From Planococcus halocryophilus (GTDB lineage Bacteria; Bacillota; Bacilli; Bacillales_A; Planococcaceae), in NCBI RefSeq assembly GCF_022489025.1, contig NZ_JAKVTG010000009.1, positions 59,411-123,410 on the forward strand: DNA of 64,000 nucleotides, given 5' to 3'. This document shows positions 46,911 to 57,300 of this stretch, one piece after another. Every line of letters starts with the position of its first letter. Within the stretch, counting starts at the first letter, position 1. A program made the position numbers and the translations under genes. The notes beneath the pieces are model-generated. The model was not told the origin of the DNA and ran no database searches. It saw only the letters and a list, made by a program, of their open reading frames with translations.

Positions 46911-47572
46911 GTGTTTGCACCTGCCATTTTTTTCGCTTGATAGCGCGCGAGGCCTTCATTGCGTAATTGGCAAGCTGGACATTCGCCACAGCCGGTGCTC
47001 GGAATGCCGTTATAACATGTTAATGTTTTTTCTTGAACAAAATCAAGCGCTCCAAGTGTATCGGAGAGTTCCCATACATCTGCTTTGTCGAGCCACATCA
47101 ATGGTGTGTGAATGATAAATTGTTTATCCATTGCCAGGTTTAATGTGACGTTCAATGACCGGATAAACGTATCGCGGCAATCGGGATATCCACTAAAATC
47201 GGTCTGACTGACACCTGTAATCAAATGTCGCGAACCAATGGCATCTGCATAAACGGCTGCAAAAGATAAAAATAAGAGATTTCGACCTGGAACAAATGTC
47301 GAAGGAAGTTCACCTTCCTCTGCTGTTACTTCAATGTCATCTCGCGTCAGCGCATTTGCTGAAAGTTGGTTGATCAATGTCATGTCCAGTACTTTGAAAA
47401 GGACACCAAGTTCATCGGCGATTTTTCGAGCACATTCAATTTCAGCAGAATGGCGTTGTCCATAATCAAAAGTTACCGTTGCAACTTCTTTAAAGTTCTT
47501 AATCGCCCAAAATAGGCAAGTGGTACTGTCTTGGCCGCCGCTAAAAACGACGACTGCTTTTTCGTTTTTCAT
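46907..47572 (-). CDS. queC: 7-cyano-7-deazaguanine synthase QueC
   Basis: 221-residue ATP-dependent enzyme that makes preQ0. The PP-loop is [11 protein letters not shown] and the zinc site is [13 protein letters not shown] at the C-terminus. ATG 47572 is eight bases after GGAG; an in-frame GTG at 47581 leaves no space for a ribosome binding site. First gene of queCDE behind a preQ1 riboswitch. Confidence 0.95.
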   Translation of the reverse strand: MKNEKAVVVFSGGQDSTTCLFWAIKNFKEVATVTFDYGQRHSAEIECARKIADELGVLFKVLDMTLINQLSANALTRDDIEVTAEEGELPSTFVPGRNLLFLSFAAVYADAIGSRHLITGVSQTDFSGYPDCRDTFIRSLNVTLNLAMDKQFIIHTPLMWLDKADVWELSDTLGALDFVQEKTLTCYNGIPSTGCGECPACQLRNEGLARYQAKKMAGANT

Positions 47573-47580
47573 CTGATACA

Positions 47581-47620
47581 CTCCTTAGTTTTTTAGAGAG
47601 GGAGTTTGCGAACCTCTTTA
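47581..47620 (-). ncRNA. preQ1-I riboswitch
   Basis: Minus strand: AGAGG pairs with CCTCT around TTCGCAAACTC, followed by the A-rich tail CTAAAAAACTAAGGAG. This is the class I aptamer consensus. The tail includes the AAGGAG ribosome binding site of queC, so the ligand should block translation. Confidence 0.93.
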
Positions 47621-47686
47621 ACGAACAGGATTAATAATAACATATCCACCTATAAAAAGAAGGCTGCAAATATCGTCTTTAACTAG

Positions 47687-47712
47687 GTATACAATTTCTT
47701 GAAAGAGGGTAT
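47687..47712 (+). promoter_or_regulatory. Possible sigma-B-type promoter of the oxidoreductase gene
   Basis: GTATAC-N14-GGGTAT: perfect sigma-B -10, four of six at -35, 31 bases before the start codon. Confidence 0.4.
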
Positions 47713-47743
47713 ATTTATATAACAACGAAAGGGGAGGTCCGAG

Positions 47744-48682
47744 ATGAAAGCAATTGTTATTGATAACTACGGTGGCAGAGAGCAATTAATTGAACGAGAA
47801 ATTGAAAAGCCATCAATTACGGATGATCAAGTGCTTGTTGAAGTTTATGCAACTTCAGTCAATCAAATTGACTGGAAGCTACGTGAAGGTTATTTAAAAG
47901 AAATGCTACCTTGGGAATTTCCGATTATTTTGGGGTGGGATATGGCAGGTGTAGTTTCTGAAGTTGGAGCAAACGTTAAGCATTTCAATGTAGGAAACCG
48001 CGTCTTCGCAAGACCTGCGACAACAAGACAAGGGACCTACGCGGAATTTGTCCCAGTAGAAGCGCACTTACTTGCGCATATGCCTGAAAGTATGTCATTT
48101 GAAGAAGGTGCGGCTATTCCATTAGCTGGACTAACTGCTTATCAATGTATTGTTGGCTTTGCACATGTGAAAAAAGGAGAAAAGGTCCTAATTCATGCAG
48201 GAGCTGGTGGAGTGGGAACGATGGCTATTCAAATAGCTAATAGCATTGGAGCCTATGTAGCAACGACTGCGAGTGATACCAATGATGAATTGGTTAAATC
48301 TTTAGGAGCAAACCGTGTGATTAACTATAGTCAAGAAGATTTTAGTGAATTGCTGGAGAATTTTGATGTCGTTTTAGATACTATGGGCGGTGAAATATTA
48401 GATAAAAGTTTCAAAGTGTTGAAAAAGGGCGGTAAGTTGATTTCCATTGCCGGACAACCATCTCCTGAGAAAGCTGAAGAGCATGAAGTAAATGCGACGA
48501 GTTATTGGCTAGAGCCAAGTGGTGCCCAATTGCATCAATTGGCCAACCTTTTCATATCTGGAGAATTAAAACCAACAATTGGCCATGTATTCGATTTTAC
48601 TGAACAGGGGGTAAGAGACGCTCACGAATTGAGTGAAACTCACCACGCCCGCGGAAAAATTATTATCAAAATAAAATCATAA
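47744..48682 (+). CDS. NADP-dependent quinone oxidoreductase-like protein (zinc-free MDR family)
   Basis: 312-residue medium-chain dehydrogenase/reductase. The GroES-like half (1-120) lacks the zinc cysteines of alcohol dehydrogenases, and the Rossmann loop is HAGAGGVGTMAIQIA near residue 148. Length and lack of zinc fit quinone oxidoreductase or enoyl reductase types using NADPH. Substrate unknown. AAAGGGGAGG precedes the ATG. Divergent from queC and possibly stress-induced. Confidence 0.82.
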   Translation: MKAIVIDNYGGREQLIEREIEKPSITDDQVLVEVYATSVNQIDWKLREGYLKEMLPWEFPIILGWDMAGVVSEVGANVKHFNVGNRVFARPATTRQGTYAEFVPVEAHLLAHMPESMSFEEGAAIPLAGLTAYQCIVGFAHVKKGEKVLIHAGAGGVGTMAIQIANSIGAYVATTASDTNDELVKSLGANRVINYSQEDFSELLENFDVVLDTMGGEILDKSFKVLKKGGKLISIAGQPSPEKAEEHEVNATSYWLEPSGAQLHQLANLFISGELKPTIGHVFDFTEQGVRDAHELSETHHARGKIIIKIKS

Positions 48683-48684
48683 AA

Positions 48685-48720
48685 CAAAAAAATCCTTTCA
48701 CATTAGCGAAAGGATTTTTT
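48685..48720. terminator. Bidirectional terminator
   Basis: AAAAAATCCTTTC pairs with GAAAGGATTTTTT between convergent genes. Confidence 0.92.
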
Positions 48721-48729
48721 CAATGGAGT

Positions 48730-49236
48730 TTAGAAGTTTTCAGGTTTTCCAGCTTTGTCTGCTGAGTAATATTCAGTAGGTGCATCGTCTTGAGCTTCTT
48801 CTGTACGTACGACTAAAACGTCGCATTTGGCAGACCGAACGATATGTTCAGATACACTGCCGATTAAGAAACGCTCAACCGCATTCAATCCAGTTGCACC
48901 ACAAATAATTAAATCAGCTTCAACTTTTTGAGCTAAGTCTCTAGAAATCATGGATTTTGGAGAACCGTAATCGACGACAATATTTACTTTTTCAACACCG
49001 CCAGCTAACGCTTCTTTTTTATACTCTTCCAATAAATCTTCAGCGAACTTTTGTGCACGGTCAGCAATTGATCGATCATATGCCTCGATTGCAGCAAACG
49101 AACGTGTATCGATTACATTGACTAAGTTTAATGTAGCGTTGTTTCGTTCTGCAATACCCACTGATTTTTTGAATGCCCACTCTGCTTCTTTAGAACCATC
49201 TACCGCTACAAGAATTTGACTGTATTTTAATGTCAT
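48730..49236 (-). CDS. Universal stress protein, UspA family
   Basis: 168 residues. ILVAVDGSKEAEWAFKKSV and the ATP-binding signature GATGLNAVERFLIGSVSEHIVRSAKCDVLVV are present, and a polar tail of about 20 residues follows. ATG 49236 has GAAGGAGG eight bases upstream. It is the second Usp in 4.5 kb but diverged from the one at 44832. Client unknown. Confidence 0.87.
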   Translation of the reverse strand: MTLKYSQILVAVDGSKEAEWAFKKSVGIAERNNATLNLVNVIDTRSFAAIEAYDRSIADRAQKFAEDLLEEYKKEALAGGVEKVNIVVDYGSPKSMISRDLAQKVEADLIICGATGLNAVERFLIGSVSEHIVRSAKCDVLVVRTEEAQDDAPTEYYSADKAGKPENF

Positions 49237-49357
49237 CTTACATTCCTCCTTCATCTGTCTATAGGTACTCATTCGCTATAAAAAGAAGAGTTCCTGCTAA
49301 ATTGAAGTTAATTTGCTGAATTTTATGTCTATTAAATGATAAATCTAACTAATTCCT

Positions 49358-49397
49358 AAAGAAAAGCGGCATCGGAAAAATTCCGATGCCGCTTTCG
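49358..49397 (-). terminator. Terminator of the Xaa-Pro peptidase gene
   Basis: Minus strand GCGGCATCGGA pairs with TCCGATGCCGC, then T4CT3. Confidence 0.88.
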
Positions 49398-49400
49398 CGA

Positions 49401-50498
49401 TTAGTTGTTGATAATTTGAAGTTCTTTTGGATACTTTGTTAATACTTCGTAGCCGTCAGCAGTAACAGCTACATCATCTTCAATGCGCACACCAACTTTG
49501 CCTGGAACATATATACCCGGCTCTAATGTGAAGACCATTCCTTTTTCCATCGTCATTGTGTTTTCTCCGTGAATTGAAGGGAACTCATGAACATCAATTC
49601 CAAGACCGTGTCCTAGACGGTGTGTGAAATAGTCGCCGTATCCAGCGTCTGCGATTACTTGACGTGAAATATGGTCGAGTTCAGCTGCTGTCACGCCAGG
49701 TTTAACCGCTTCAAGAGCAGCCATTTCAGAACGGTATACAACGTCATAGACTTCTTTTTGTTCTTCGTTTGGTTCACCAAGAGCTAATGTGCGAGTAATA
49801 TCTGAGCAATAGCCTTTATGAACAACGCCAAGATCAAACAAAACTAAGTCGCCTTGTTGTAGTTTGTATTCTCCAGTTTTGCCATGAGGTGAAGCTGCAC
49901 GGGCGCCAGTTAATACAGTAGTATCAAATGACATATGCGTAACACCACGTTTTTTCAATGCCAATTCAATCTCTGTCATAACTTCAATTTCGGTAATGCC
50001 TTCTTTAATCGTTCGAGCAGCTACTTCAATTGCGTAGTCAGCTAATGCTGCTGCTTCACGCAAGATTTGTAATTCTGCATCGTCTTTAATGACACGCATC
50101 GCATTTAGCTGGTCGTCCAATTGAGCGATTGAAAGTGAGCCGAAGAATGATAAGAGCGATTCGTAACGCTCAACAGTCATATGGGCTTTTTCAACAGCCA
50201 TCGTTTTCAAATCGATCCCGCGTGATTGGGCTGTATTGTACAAAATCTCCATCGAATTTTGCGTGTCTTCGTGACCGACGATGTCGCCAATCCACCCTGC
50301 ATTTTTAGCATCGGGAATTTCCATTTTCGGGCAAATCAAAAATGGTTCAGCATCTGCGAACACCATAACACCTAATAGGCGTTCATGTGGATTGCTCTTG
50401 AAACCGCTAACGTAAAAAACATTATAAGGATCTGTAATAAACGCCGCATCAATTGATTGTTCCTTTAAATAACTTTGCAATTGCTGAATTTTGTTCAT
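49401..50498 (-). CDS. M24-family Xaa-Pro peptidase (YkvY-like)
   Basis: 365 residues. N-terminal creatinase-like domain (1-130) and C-terminal pita-bread fold with all metal ligands visible: [37 protein letters not shown] and VRIEDDV. It should cleave Xaa-Pro dipeptides or N-terminal Xaa-Pro bonds. AGGAGGAAT precedes the ATG. Divergent from ytkL. PepQ is an alternative name. Confidence 0.88.
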   Translation of the reverse strand: MNKIQQLQSYLKEQSIDAAFITDPYNVFYVSGFKSNPHERLLGVMVFADAEPFLICPKMEIPDAKNAGWIGDIVGHEDTQNSMEILYNTAQSRGIDLKTMAVEKAHMTVERYESLLSFFGSLSIAQLDDQLNAMRVIKDDAELQILREAAALADYAIEVAARTIKEGITEIEVMTEIELALKKRGVTHMSFDTTVLTGARAASPHGKTGEYKLQQGDLVLFDLGVVHKGYCSDITRTLALGEPNEEQKEVYDVVYRSEMAALEAVKPGVTAAELDHISRQVIADAGYGDYFTHRLGHGLGIDVHEFPSIHGENTMTMEKGMVFTLEPGIYVPGKVGVRIEDDVAVTADGYEVLTKYPKELQIINN

Positions 50499-50519
50499 AT
50501 GTATATTCCTCCTCTACAT

Positions 50520-50548
50520 GTGTAGCATATCAAAAATCAGGGTATAAT
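50520..50548 (+). promoter_or_regulatory. Promoter of ytkL, possibly sigma-B type
   Basis: GTGTAG-N14-GGGTAT resembles a sigma-B promoter (perfect -10), and an overlapping TATAAT at 50543-50548 could instead be a sigma-A -10 with a poor -35. Confidence 0.4.
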
Positions 50549-50599
50549 ACAGCTATGAAAGATGGAATTACGATTTCCAAAAATTATTGGAGGGATATT

Positions 50600-51298
50600 A
50601 TGCACGTTTCATATCACGGTCATTCTGTCGTCAAAATTAAAACAGGTGCATTTACGATTTTAATTGATCCATTTATTAGTGGAAACAAACTTACAGATTT
50701 GCAGGTTGCAAATGAAAAGCCAAACGCCATTCTATTAACGCATGCTCATAATGATCATGTCGGGGACACGGTTGAACTGGCAAAAAACAATAACGCACAA
50801 GTAATAGCACCAGTCGAGCTTGCTAATTATTTAAGCAGTCAAGGCGTAAATGCAGTTGGTATGAATTTGGGCGGTGCGCATAAGTTCGATTTTGGAGTGG
50901 TGAAGTTTACGAAAGCGTTCCATAGTTCATCTTTTACAACCGATGATGGAGAAGTTGTTTATGGCGGTATGCCTGCTGGTATTTTATTTAAAGCAGAAGG
51001 AAAAACTATTTACCATGCTGGGGATACAGAAGTGTTTGGAGATATGAAGATTTTGGGTGAGCGAAATGATATTGATGTGGCATTTGTGCCCATTGGTGAT
51101 TATTTTACAATGGGACCAGAAGATGCAGCTTATGCAGTCGAGTTACTAAATCCCAAAATAGTTGTACCAATTCATTACAATACATTCCCACCCATTGAAC
51201 AAGATCCTGAGCATTTCAAGTCATTAGTTAAAAATGTCCAAGTAAACATTTTACAGCCAGGAGAAAGTGTTGATTTAGAATCAATTCCTACAAACTGA
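50600..51298 (+). CDS. ytkL: UPF0173 metal-dependent hydrolase YtkL
   Basis: 232-residue MBL-fold protein. Start [13 protein letters not shown], metal motif [11 protein letters not shown], and [18 protein letters not shown] are family signatures. The substrate is unknown. ATG 50600 is five bases after TGGAGGG and gives the usual N-terminus; an upstream extension would run antisense through the peptidase gene. Confidence 0.9.
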   Translation: MHVSYHGHSVVKIKTGAFTILIDPFISGNKLTDLQVANEKPNAILLTHAHNDHVGDTVELAKNNNAQVIAPVELANYLSSQGVNAVGMNLGGAHKFDFGVVKFTKAFHSSSFTTDDGEVVYGGMPAGILFKAEGKTIYHAGDTEVFGDMKILGERNDIDVAFVPIGDYFTMGPEDAAYAVELLNPKIVVPIHYNTFPPIEQDPEHFKSLVKNVQVNILQPGESVDLESIPTN

Positions 51299-51345
51299 TA
51301 GGAAACATATGAGCTTGCTAGATGCTTGATTTATCAAAAGATAGT

Positions 51346-51380
51346 TCCACGAGAAGCTTTAGCTTTTCGTGGTTTTTTAT
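51346..51380 (+). terminator. Terminator of ytkL
   Basis: CCACGAGAAGCTTTAGCTTTTCGTGG near-palindrome followed by T6. Confidence 0.85.
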
Positions 51381-51386
51381 GTGTTT

Positions 51387-51428
51387 TCTTATGCCTGTCG
51401 AGACTAAACGGCCCTCTCAACTTTTCGT
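51387..51428 (+). repeat. 42-bp direct repeat, copy 1
   Basis: Exact 42-base sequence starting TCTTATGCCTGTCGAGAC and ending CAACTTTTCGT, identical to 51509-51550. Confidence 0.95.
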
Positions 51429-51431
51429 CAT

Positions 51432-51500
51432 GTCTAGTTTCGAGGACCAGTCTCCCGGGACATAAGTCACCCCGACTGTGTGGCAAAGAACGCCACGTCG
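51432..51500. repeat. Structured spacer of the repeat element
   Basis: Between the two 42-bp copies lie an inverted, diverged copy (51432-51466, containing GTCTAGTTTCGAGGAC and ending CATAAG) and a hairpin (51473-51500: CGAC...GTGGC-AAAGAAC-GCCAC-GTCG). GC content is clearly higher than in the neighbours. There is no credible gene in the 303-base gap between ytkL and ytoI. Confidence 0.7.
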
Positions 51501-51508
51501 CCGGTGCG

Positions 51509-51550
51509 TCTTATGCCTGTCGAGACTAAACGGCCCTCTCAACTTTTCGT
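51509..51550 (+). repeat. 42-bp direct repeat, copy 2
   Basis: Identical to copy 1, 122 bases downstream of it, ending 51 bases before the ytoI start. Confidence 0.95.
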
Positions 51551-51601
51551 AAGTTATGCTACACTAGAGGATATAGGAACGTAGAAAGAATGGGTGAAAT
51601 C

Positions 51602-52909
51602 ATGGCGACTAAACATGAACAAATATTAGCGTATATTGAGACTTTAGCCGTAGGTGAGAAAATTTCAGTGCGGCGTATTGCAAAAGATTTGCAGGTAAGT
51701 GAAGGAACGGCTTACCGAGCGATTAAAGAAGCAGAAACAAAACGTTTGGTGTCTACTATAGAACGCGTTGGGACCATTCGAATTGAACGCAAAAAGAAAG
51801 AAAATATCGAGCGACTTACATATGCTGAAATTGTAAATATTGTCGATGGACAAGTGCTAGGCGGTAGAGCGGGATTGCATAAATCATTGAACAAATTTGT
51901 AATTGGGGCAATGCAACTAGAAGACATGATGCGTTATACGGAAGCGGGCAATTTATTGATTGTCGGTAACCGGTACAAAGCGCATGAATATGCACTTAGG
52001 GCAGGTGCAGCAGTACTCGTAACAGGAGGCTTTGAAGCAGCTGATCAAGTAAAAAAATTGGCGGATGAATTTGAGCTGCCTGTCATTTCAACTAGCTATG
52101 ATACGTTTACAGTAGCGACAATGATTAACCGAGCAATTTACGATCAGCTGATCAAAAAAGAGATTTTGTTAATTGAAGATATCTTAATTCCATTAGAAGT
52201 AACGGCACATTTGAATCTTAAAGAGCCAATTAGCCGTTACCATGAGCTAAATGAAGAAACAACTCATGGCGGATTTCCAGTAGTAGATCATACGAACAAG
52301 CTAGTCGGAATTATTACGTCGCGTGATGTAATTGGTCATTCAGCTACAGAATTAGTGGAAAAAGTGATGACTAAAGATCCGATAACCGTTTCTATGCAAA
52401 CAAGTGTTGCCGCTGCAGGACATCGGATGATTTGGGAAGGCATTGATTTACTGCCAGTCGCAGATGATCATGGCAAACTCAAAGGTGTCATTAGTCGACA
52501 AGACGTGTTAAAAGCGATTCAAACAGCACAGCGTCAACCCCAACAAGGCGAAACTATCGATGACATTATCAAAAGCCAACTACATCAGCAAATAAGTGAT
52601 AAATTGATTTTGGAGTTTCGTGTTACACCCCAAATGACCAATGCGTACGGCTCGATTTCCCATGCTGCTTATACGATGATTTTGACGGAAGCGGCGTCGG
52701 CGATTTTGAAAACAAAAAACCGTAAAGACAGCGTGCTAGAAAACGCGTCAATTTATTTCCTAAAGCCTGTTCAACTAGATGCACTCGTCTTAGTCCGACC
52801 TCAAATTTTGGATATTAGTCGAAAGTCGGCAAAAGTGGATGTTGAAGTATCGTTAGAAAATGAAATTGTTGGAAAAGCCATGTTGACTTTCCAATTATTG
52901 GATCGTTAA
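51602..52909 (+). CDS. ytoI: YtoI: HTH, DRTGG, CBS pair and hotdog-fold protein
   Basis: 435 residues. A winged helix-turn-helix (about 8-50, ISVRRIAKDLQVSEGTAYRAI), a DRTGG domain (about 75-180), two CBS motifs (about 195-310) and a C-terminal hotdog/thioesterase-like domain (about 325-435, VTPQMTNAYGSISHAAY). This looks like a nucleotide- and acyl-CoA-sensing regulator; no target is known. ATG 51602 with GGGTGA in front gives MATKHEQIL as in B. subtilis YtoI. Confidence 0.88.
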   Translation: MATKHEQILAYIETLAVGEKISVRRIAKDLQVSEGTAYRAIKEAETKRLVSTIERVGTIRIERKKKENIERLTYAEIVNIVDGQVLGGRAGLHKSLNKFVIGAMQLEDMMRYTEAGNLLIVGNRYKAHEYALRAGAAVLVTGGFEAADQVKKLADEFELPVISTSYDTFTVATMINRAIYDQLIKKEILLIEDILIPLEVTAHLNLKEPISRYHELNEETTHGGFPVVDHTNKLVGIITSRDVIGHSATELVEKVMTKDPITVSMQTSVAAAGHRMIWEGIDLLPVADDHGKLKGVISRQDVLKAIQTAQRQPQQGETIDDIIKSQLHQQISDKLILEFRVTPQMTNAYGSISHAAYTMILTEAASAILKTKNRKDSVLENASIYFLKPVQLDALVLVRPQILDISRKSAKVDVEVSLENEIVGKAMLTFQLLDR

Positions 52910-52925
52910 TACAGAAATTACGATG

Positions 52926-52973
52926 TAAAAAAGGCAGCAGGAGCACTCTTTAAATGAGTGTGCCTGCTGCCTG
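52926..52973 (-). terminator. Terminator of ytpI, also stops ytoI side
   Basis: Minus strand AGGCAGCAGGCACACTC pairs with GAGTGCTCCTGCTGCC, then T6. On the plus strand the same hairpin lacks a T tail. Confidence 0.85.
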
Positions 52974-52988
52974 AAATTCTAAGCTTGT

Positions 52989-53294
52989 TTAAGGATTTAA
53001 ATCTGCTTCTTCTTCAAGAAATGCATGGTAATGTTTTGATGCTTTGAAATTGTAATAGACTAAAGCCAAGCCAAGAATGATAAAGACGCTTGAAATGATA
53101 TACGTAAGTATCGACTGAAAAACAAATAGTTGATTAATGCCGAAGAATGTAACGAAACTACCTAGCGCCATTGAAGCACGCGCCGCATACCATTTTTTTC
53201 GAATCGGTAAAACTGTTCGTGTACGAAATTGCTTTGTTTTGTTATAAAAATAAACAACAAATGATAAAATAATTAAAATTACAAAAATTAACAT
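52989..53294 (-). CDS. ytpI: YtpI-like small membrane protein
   Basis: 101 residues with three membrane segments (about 1-17, 42-60, 65-83) and a charged cytoplasmic loop KTKQFRTRTVLPIRKKWY. The position between ytoI and nrnA matches ytpI. Function unknown. AGGAGG precedes the ATG. Confidence 0.8.
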   Translation of the reverse strand: MLIFVILIILSFVVYFYNKTKQFRTRTVLPIRKKWYAARASMALGSFVTFFGINQLFVFQSILTYIISSVFIILGLALVYYNFKASKHYHAFLEEEADLNP

Positions 53295-53386
53295 AAGGAC
53301 CTCCTGAATTCAAAACTCATACCTCATTGTACTGAGAATTGAAGAAAATTGCGAATGGATTTCCTTATAAATGGAGGAACTTAAAA

Positions 53387-54331
53387 ATGAGCAGCCAAAT
53401 CATCGACACAATTAAGCAATATTCTACAATTATTATTCATCGTCATGTTCGACCAGATCCAGATGCGTATGGATCTCAGCTTGGTTTGAAATATTTATTA
53501 GAACAAAATTACCCGGACAAGCGCATTTTAGCTGCGGGCACACATGAATACACAATGGACTTTCTAGATTTCCCGGATATTGTTGAAGATCAAGATTTTG
53601 AAGGGGCTTTAATCATCGTAACGGACACAGCGAATACTGACCGTGTTGACGATCAGCGGTATAAAACGGGTGCCAAGCTTATTAAAATTGACCATCATCC
53701 AAATGACGATGCCTATGGCGATATCATACATGTTGATACGGCAGCAAGTTCTGCCTCGGAAATTATTTATGAGCTTTACGAATATGGTCATAAACATGAA
53801 GCTTGGACAATGTCTGCTAAAGCTGCTCGTTTATTGTATGCAGGTATTATTGGAGACACGGGGCGGTTTTTATTTCCGAGTACTACACAAAAAACATTTG
53901 CGGTTGCAGGTGAACTGATCAAATATGACTTTGATCGCAATGCCCTACATAACGGAATGTACGAGATGGACCGCAAATTATTGCATCTGCAAGGATATAT
54001 GTACCAAAATTTCAAAATGGATGAAAATGGTGCAGCACATGTGAAAATCACGAAAGACATTTTAAAAGAATTTAATGTAACGGCATCGGATACTTCTTTA
54101 CTAGTCGGCTCACTCGGCAATGTAAAAGGGATGAAAGCTTGGGTAATCTTTATTGAAGAAGAAAAAGAAATTCGAGTTCGATTGCGTTCAAAAGGACCTA
54201 TTATCAATACATTAGCAAAAGAGTTTGGTGGCGGCGGCCATCCAATGGCTTCTGGTGCTACAGCATATTCATGGGAAGAAGCTGATCGTGTAATCGAACG
54301 TCTTGCAGAAATTTGTGCAGCCGCAAACTAA
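53387..54331 (+). CDS. nrnA: Bifunctional oligoribonuclease / PAP phosphatase NrnA
   Basis: 314-residue DHH/DHHA1 enzyme that degrades nanoRNA to mononucleotides and hydrolyses pAp to AMP. Motifs IIHRHVRPDPDAYGSQ, DTANTDR, KIDHHPNDD and C-terminal FGGGGHPMASGA (DHHA1) are complete. ATG 53387 follows GGAGG by ten bases. dnaE begins 13 bases after the stop, and no ytrH/ytrI sporulation genes intervene. Confidence 0.95.
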   Translation: MSSQIIDTIKQYSTIIIHRHVRPDPDAYGSQLGLKYLLEQNYPDKRILAAGTHEYTMDFLDFPDIVEDQDFEGALIIVTDTANTDRVDDQRYKTGAKLIKIDHHPNDDAYGDIIHVDTAASSASEIIYELYEYGHKHEAWTMSAKAARLLYAGIIGDTGRFLFPSTTQKTFAVAGELIKYDFDRNALHNGMYEMDRKLLHLQGYMYQNFKMDENGAAHVKITKDILKEFNVTASDTSLLVGSLGNVKGMKAWVIFIEEEKEIRVRLRSKGPIINTLAKEFGGGGHPMASGATAYSWEEADRVIERLAEICAAAN

Positions 54332-54344
54332 GGAGGAGAGTCTA

Positions 54345-57300
54345 GTGTCAATGGTTTATCCGCATATAAGCACATCGGCTGATTTGCTGAAAAGCACGGT
54401 GCGCCTTGACGAACTTTTCCCGTTTTTAAAGGAGCAAGAAGCTACTTCAGTCGCAATCGTTAATACAAAATTATATGGCATCCTTCCATTTTGGGAAGCG
54501 TGCCGCCGCGCCGGCATCCATGGGGTTGTCGGCCTTTCGACTTTTATCGAATATGAAGATCAACATTACCCAATTGTCTTATATGCTCAAACAAACAAAG
54601 GGTATGACAATTTGTTGAAAATTTCGAGCGCATTATCTACTCGAGATAAAGACGCCATTCCTGAGCAATGGCTAAAAGCGTATAGAGAAGGTTTAATATG
54701 TGTAATTCCAAACAAAACTGAATGGCTCATGACCGATCGCAGTTTAGTTGTCGAGTACATAAAGAGTTTATTTGGCAAAGCAGCATTTGGTAGCATAGAA
54801 CGTCCTGGTGGCGTGGTATCTGTATACGAATCCGCATTTATTGCGCTTTGTGAAAAAATCAATATTCCAATCATTGCTTCACATGAAATCCGCTATATGC
54901 ATCAACAAGATGCTTTTGCTTATGAAGTTGCATCTGCGATTGGTCAAGGCCTCAAAATGAATGATCCAGAAAGACAGAAACCGGAACATACGAATGCTTA
55001 CGTTCCGAGCCAACAAGAGTTTTTGTCGTGGTTCGAAGACCAAAAAGAATGGATGGAACAAACGGCAAATATGTTGAAAAGCTGTAGAGTGAATATACCA
55101 ATGAATCGTCAGTTGTTACCGATATTTCCCTTATCCGAGAAAACGGATAAAGCAGCTTATATTGCACAATTATGCAAAACGGGACTTGAAGAACGAGTAT
55201 CAGGTTTTTCGGAAAAATATCAGGAGCGGCTAAACTATGAATTATCGATTATTGCGAAAATGGGATTCATCGATTATTTCTTAATTGTTGCGGATTTTAT
55301 GAAATACGCCAAGGATCAAGACATCATGACGGGACCTGGTCGGGGATCTTCAGCGAGTTCGCTTGTTGCTTATTCATTGAAAATTACCGATGTCGATCCT
55401 ATCGAACATGGTTTGTTATTTGAGCGTTTCTTAAATCCAGAGCGTATTACGCTACCGGATATCGATATCGATTTTGCTGATCATAGACGCCATGAAGTGG
55501 TAGACTATGTGGCACAAAAATACGGAGCTGTTCGAACCGCGCAAATCATTACATTTGGAACATTATCTGCAAAAGCAGTTGCGCGAGATACTGCGCGTGT
55601 ATTTGGTTTTGAAGCAGAAGAACTTGAAGCTATTTCAAAACTAATTTCAAATCGTCCTGGCACAACTTTGCGTTCAGCTTTAAAAGAATCTACAAAGTTT
55701 AATGACTGGATCATCGAACGTGAAGAACGAAAATCTTGGTTTAAGACTGCCTTGAAATTAGAAGGACTACCACGACACGCTTCTACTCATGCAGCAGGTG
55801 TGATTTTAAGCCCAACTCCATTAGTCAATCATGTACCAATTGAAAAAGGTCATGAAGGCATTTATTTGACGCAGTGGCCGATGCAGGAACTTGAAGCGGT
55901 CGGTTTATTAAAGATGGATTTTCTAGGACTTCGCAATTTAACCATTTTGGAACAAATTCGCAGTTTGATTTATTGGGATACGAAAAAGAGAATCAACTAC
56001 AGCAGCATTCCACTAGAAGATGCAAAAACCTATAAATTATTGGCAGCAGGTGACACAACTGGTGTTTTCCAGCTAGAATCCGATGGTATGCGCGGGGCGC
56101 TTCAACAAATCCAGCCAACAGCATTTGGTGATATTGTTGCAGTTAACGCATTATACCGACCAGGTCCAATGGAATTTATCCCTTTGTATGCAAGACGAAA
56201 ACATGGTCAAGAAACGGTGAAATACGTTCATCCGATTTTAGAACCGATTTTAAGTGAAACTTATGGTGTCATTGTTTATCAAGAGCAAATTATGCATATT
56301 GCCGCGAAAATGGCAGGGTTTTCTCTTGGTGAAGCTGACTTATTACGTCGAGCTGTCAGCAAGAAAAAACGTGAAATTTTGGATGAAGAACGTGAACATT
56401 TTGTCCAAGGTGCGAAAGCAAAAGGGTTTACTGAAGCAGAAGCAGTCGAAGTTTATGATTTAATCGTTCGTTTTGCCGATTATGGATTCCCGAAAAGTCA
56501 TGCGGTAGCTTATAGCATGATTTCCTACCAATTGAGTTATATGAAAGCCCATTATCCCGTTTATTTTTATACAAGTTTATTGACAAATAGTGCTGGTAAT
56601 GCTGAAAAAACAAAGCAATTGATGCAGGAAATCAAGGAAAAGAAAATTCCTTTACTTCCACCATCTGTACAAAAAAGTCGTTACACGTTTTCAGTAGAAG
56701 AAGGTCAAATTCGATTTGGATTAAATGCTGTGAAAGGTGTTCCAAGTTCAACCATCAAAGCTTTGCTTGCCGCTCGTGAAGAAGGTCCATTTAATAGTTT
56801 GTTTAATATTGCTGAACGAATATCGGCTTTACATTTTAACCGGAAATCGTTTGAACCGCTTATAAAAGCAGGTGCTCTTGATGAATTTGGGCATGATCGT
56901 GGTGTTATTTTGGCATCATTAGATAGCGCCATTAAACACGCTGAGCTAGTAAAACCAAATGACGAGCCGGGCTTGTTTGATGACATGGGAGCGAGCTTCA
57001 TGAAACCTAAATACACAAAAGCTTCAGAGATGCCCGAAAGTTTGAAGCTTGAATTTGAAAAAGAAGTGCTAGGCTTTTATTTATCCAAACACCCGATTGA
57101 ACGAGAAAAAGAAAATCGACAAAAATCATATGATGCACTTAAATCATTAAAGTCGAAACGTGATAGAGAATCGGTAAAGGTATTAGGTGTGCTAGAGGAT
57201 ATAAAACGGATTCGTACGAAAAAAGGTGATGCTATGGCATTTCTAACCTTAACGGATGAAACGGGGCCAGCTTCTATTACATTGTTTCCGGTAGAATACG

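Noticed and set aside
51326..51529. 67-codon reading frame across the repeat element
   Set aside because: It starts before the ytkL terminator, runs through repeats and has no ribosome binding site.
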